Assembly (NCBI GenBank): GCA_001805005.1
Contig: MHDO01000023.1
Coordinates: forward strand, 1 to 7,402
DNA: 7,402 nt
Reading direction: 5' to 3'
Source: Nitrospinae bacterium RIFCSPLOWO2_12_39_16
GTDB taxonomy: Bacteria; Nitrospinota; Nitrospinia; UBA9942
Below the pieces are notes generated by a model that saw nothing but the letters and a program-made list of their open reading frames with translations, was not told where the DNA came from and ran no database searches. Positions 5,648 through 7,402 of the stretch are shown here, one piece after another. Both the position numbers and the translations under genes were made by a program. The stretch's first letter is position 1. Every line of letters starts with the position of its first letter.

Positions 5648-6330
5648 CCATCCTCCATAAATTTGTAACCAAACCCCCTCACTGTCTCTATATGTTTTGC
5701 AGACTTTCCAAGCTTCTCCCTTAGTCTTCTTATGTGAGTATCTATGGTTCTATCAGTTACATAATAATCTGTTCCCCGGACATTATCCAAAAGAGCATCC
5801 CTTGATAAAACCTTCCCTTTTGCCTTTACAAGCTCAACCAATAGCTTAAATTCTGTAGCCGTTAGTTTCAGAGGTTTTCCATTGGATATTACCACTGACC
5901 TCTCTAAATCTATCCTGATATTGCCTGCTGTAATAGTGCCTTCATTCTCCTCTCCGCCATGTCCCCTTTTCAAAACAGCCTTAACCCTCAATACAAGTTC
6001 TCTTGGGCTGAACGGTTTTGTGATGTAATCATCCGCACCAAGCTCAAGACCGACTATCCTGTCCACTTCCTCCCCCTTTGCAGTGAGCATGATTATAGGT
6101 ATATGGCTTGTGGCGTCATCTCTCTTAATAGCTTTACAGACTTCAGTCCCTTCCATACTTGGCAGCATTATGTCCAAAATAATAAGGGCAGGTTTTTCCT
6201 TCTTAGCCAGCTCTATTGCCTCTGGGCCATCATCTGCAGAGATAACCTTAAATCCTGCCTTTTCAAGATTATACTCAAGCAAGGTCAGAATATCTTCTTC
6301 ATCATCTACTATTAATATCTTTGAATTCAT
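5644..6330 (-). CDS. phoB: PhoB-like response regulator (OmpR family)
   Basis: This is a DNA-binding transcription factor switched on by phosphorylation, probably by the adjacent kinase. At 228 aa it matches PhoB length. The receiver domain (about 1-120) has the acidic pair Asp9/Asp10, the phosphoacceptor Asp53 in ILDIMLP, Thr83 in MLTAK and Lys105 in TKPFSP. The OmpR-type winged helix occupies about 133-226, with LTATEFKLL (155-163), the recognition-helix region DRTIDTHIRRLREKL (193-207) and the wing VRGFGYKF (217-224). Its ATG overlaps the uppP stop by 4 bp (ATGA) and it overlaps phoR by 4 bp, so all are co-translated. No Shine-Dalgarno precedes it, which fits coupling to uppP. Assignment to phosphate control is by family; no pst or pho box genes lie in the window to confirm it. 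Confidence 0.92.
   Translation of the reverse strand: MNSKILIVDDEEDILTLLEYNLEKAGFKVISADDGPEAIELAKKEKPALIILDIMLPSMEGTEVCKAIKRDDATSHIPIIMLTAKGEEVDRIVGLELGADDYITKPFSPRELVLRVKAVLKRGHGGEENEGTITAGNIRIDLERSVVISNGKPLKLTATEFKLLVELVKAKGKVLSRDALLDNVRGTDYYVTDRTIDTHIRRLREKLGKSAKHIETVRGFGYKFMEDG
5651..5656 (-). promoter_or_regulatory. ribosome binding site of phoR
   Basis: GGAGGA on the minus strand lies inside the 3' end of phoB, 3-4 nt before the phoR ATG. It supports the short, membrane-free form of the kinase. Confidence 0.7.
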
Positions 6331-7115
6331 AATAACAACAAAACAAGTATACCAAAAATAATACGGTAATATGCAAAGGCGGAAAAATCATGCCTTGTGA
6401 TAAATGATAGAAATGCCTTTATGACAATCACGGCGGTTATAAATGCTACTATAAATCCTGTTGCAAAGACAGGAAAGTCTGATACAGAGAGATATTTAAT
6501 ATTTTTTAAAAGGTCATAGGATGTTGCTGCGAACATTGTAGGGATTGCAAGAAAAAAAGAGAATTCCGTTGCAGTCTTCCTGTCAAGACCAGTAACCAGA
6601 CCGCCCATAATTGTAGCCCCTGACCTTGAGACGCCGGGAAACAGGGATAATACCTGAGCAAAACCCACGCCAAGCGCCTGATTCAATGAAATACCATCAA
6701 TATTTGATATCCTTGGAGTTCTGACAGTTTTCTCAATAATTAAAATTAATATGCCTCCAAAAATTAATGCAATTGAAACTGTAACTGCATTGAAAAGATA
6801 TACCTTTATAAAAGAGTGGGTCAGGAATCCAATTAATGCTGCTGGAAGAAATGCAATCAGGATGTTAATTATAAATCTATTTGCCTCCTTTTTCCCTATA
6901 TTTGAAATGACATTTAAAACTTTAGCCCTGTATATCCATATAACAGACAGTATTGCACCAAGCTGAATAAATATCTCAAAGACCTTAGCCCTCTCTCCAC
7001 CAAAAGAAAGGAAATTGCCTGCCAGTATCAGATGCCCTGTAGAAGAAATGGGTAAAAATTCTGTAACCCCCTCTACAATACCAAGTATAACTGCCTTCCA
7101 AATATCAATAAGCAC
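6327..7115 (-). CDS. uppP: undecaprenyl-diphosphatase (UppP/BacA)
   Basis: This integral membrane enzyme removes a phosphate from undecaprenyl diphosphate so the lipid carrier can be reused for peptidoglycan and other envelope polymers. High expression gives bacitracin resistance. It has 262 aa, the usual length. Visible are the EXXXE motif (Glu15, Glu19) in EGVTEFLPISSTGH (15-28) with His28, and PGVSRSG (160-166) with Arg164. These are the known active-site elements. Several hydrophobic segments run through the protein, for example 83-98, 110-127, 188-198 and 213-240. The start is GTG at 7115, supported by GAGG 5 nt upstream and by the usual short leader before the first motif; the next Met is residue 170. 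The GTG overlaps the arsC stop by one base (TAGTG) and the stop overlaps phoB by four, so it is in the middle of a tightly coupled operon. Confidence 0.95.
   Translation of the reverse strand: MLIDIWKAVILGIVEGVTEFLPISSTGHLILAGNFLSFGGERAKVFEIFIQLGAILSVIWIYRAKVLNVISNIGKKEANRFIINILIAFLPAALIGFLTHSFIKVYLFNAVTVSIALIFGGILILIIEKTVRTPRISNIDGISLNQALGVGFAQVLSLFPGVSRSGATIMGGLVTGLDRKTATEFSFFLAIPTMFAATSYDLLKNIKYLSVSDFPVFATGFIVAFITAVIVIKAFLSFITRHDFSAFAYYRIIFGILVLLLL
6346..6376 (-). promoter_or_regulatory. possible internal promoter for phoB-phoR
   Basis: Within the uppP 3' end the minus strand has TGGTATACT (6354-6346), an extended -10 box. A weak TTGCAT (6376-6371) lies 19 bp before the -10 hexamer. A transcript from here would start just before the phoB ATG and leave almost no leader. 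It could give phoB and phoR expression independent of arsC-uppP, but the match may be chance in AT-rich DNA. Confidence 0.25.
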
Positions 7116-7402
7116 TACTTCCTCAATAACTCCAAAACCTTCTCCTCTATCTCGTCTCTGACTTCTCTGAATATCTCTATAGAAGCACCCTTTGGGTCTT
7201 TAATCTGCCAGTCTATCCTTTTCTTTGCAAAAACTGTCGGACAGTTATCACCACATCCCATTGTAACTATAATATCAAATTTATCTTTTGGTAATGCATC
7301 TAATCCTTTAGATTCTTGATTTGAGATATCAATTCCTCTTTCCTTCATTATATCAACTGCCATTGGATTAATACCACCTGACGGTATTGAGCCCGCACTG
7401 TG
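7115..7402 (-). CDS. arsC: arsenate reductase, thioredoxin-type (low-molecular-weight phosphatase family), 5' end cut by window
   Basis: The enzyme reduces arsenate to arsenite for export, using three cysteines recycled by thioredoxin. The frame stays open to the window end: 13 codons (HSAGSIPSGGINP) precede the internal Met at 7363, and this matches the family's SAG-x-x-PSG-x-x-NP stretch. The true start and the phosphate-binding loop with the nucleophilic Cys therefore lie beyond 7402. Counting from Met7363, MGCGDNCP (35-42) carries Cys37 and Cys41, candidates for the two resolving cysteines. DPKG (56-59) and the C-terminal EIFREVRDEIEEKV (63-76) are also typical. The Asp-Pro pair matches the general acid region of the phosphatase fold. 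It overlaps uppP by one base and is the first visible gene of the operon. A tyrosine phosphatase is less likely because of the GCGDNCP pair. Confidence 0.88.
   Translation of the reverse strand, partial: HSAGSIPSGGINPMAVDIMKERGIDISNQESKGLDALPKDKFDIIVTMGCGDNCPTVFAKKRIDWQIKDPKGASIEIFREVRDEIEEKVLELLRK
7121..7124 (-). promoter_or_regulatory. ribosome binding site supporting the uppP GTG start
   Basis: GAGG on the minus strand, in the arsC 3' end, stands 5 nt before the GTG at 7115. It decides the start of uppP, which has no ATG in the right place. Confidence 0.6.

Noticed and set aside
5959..6361. Plus-strand frames opposite phoB
   Set aside because: They mirror the receiver domain codons and have no independent support.

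Overview
The window is AT-rich bacterial DNA, almost fully coding, with eight protein genes. Five junctions are very tight (4-bp ATGA overlaps, a 1-bp overlap, a 2-bp gap and a 14-bp convergent overlap), and there are no RNA genes or CRISPR. A ThiD-ThiN fusion, a Thermotoga-type DAHP synthase, a PhoB/PhoR pair and a periplasmic multiheme cytochrome c point to an uncultured, probably anaerobic or respiratory, Gram-negative-like lineage. Nitrospirota or a neighbouring sediment/groundwater phylum is my guess, but the sequence does not settle the taxon.

Left arm, + strand (1-2486): a possible promoter and a good ribosome binding site precede aroF (aromatic amino acid entry enzyme). It is followed by thiDN, a fused HMP/HMP-P kinase and thiamine-phosphate synthase. 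The 61 bp between them is a heptad-repeat element flanked by a 5-bp direct repeat. It looks like an insertion that duplicated the thiDN start codon.

Middle, - strand (2473-4527): a promoter near 4500 drives a secreted five-heme cytochrome c with fibronectin-III-like segments. lipM (octanoyltransferase for lipoate synthesis) follows 2 bp later. lipM ends convergently inside the thiDN 3' end and carries a second heptad array in frame just before its catalytic cysteine.

Right arm, - strand (4541-7402): arsC (cut by the window end), uppP, phoB and phoR form one overlapping operon. The kinase PhoR has no membrane segments. Arsenate reductase, undecaprenyl-diphosphate phosphatase and a Pho-type two-component system together suggest a phosphate/arsenate stress locus whose remaining genes lie to the right of the window.

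The most unusual signal is the dispersed CAGTNNN heptad family (1083-1142 and 2857-2884). It appears to be a small repeat that lands in or against genes and leaves them readable. The second is the domain architecture of the cytochrome. No complete new defence or mobile system is visible.
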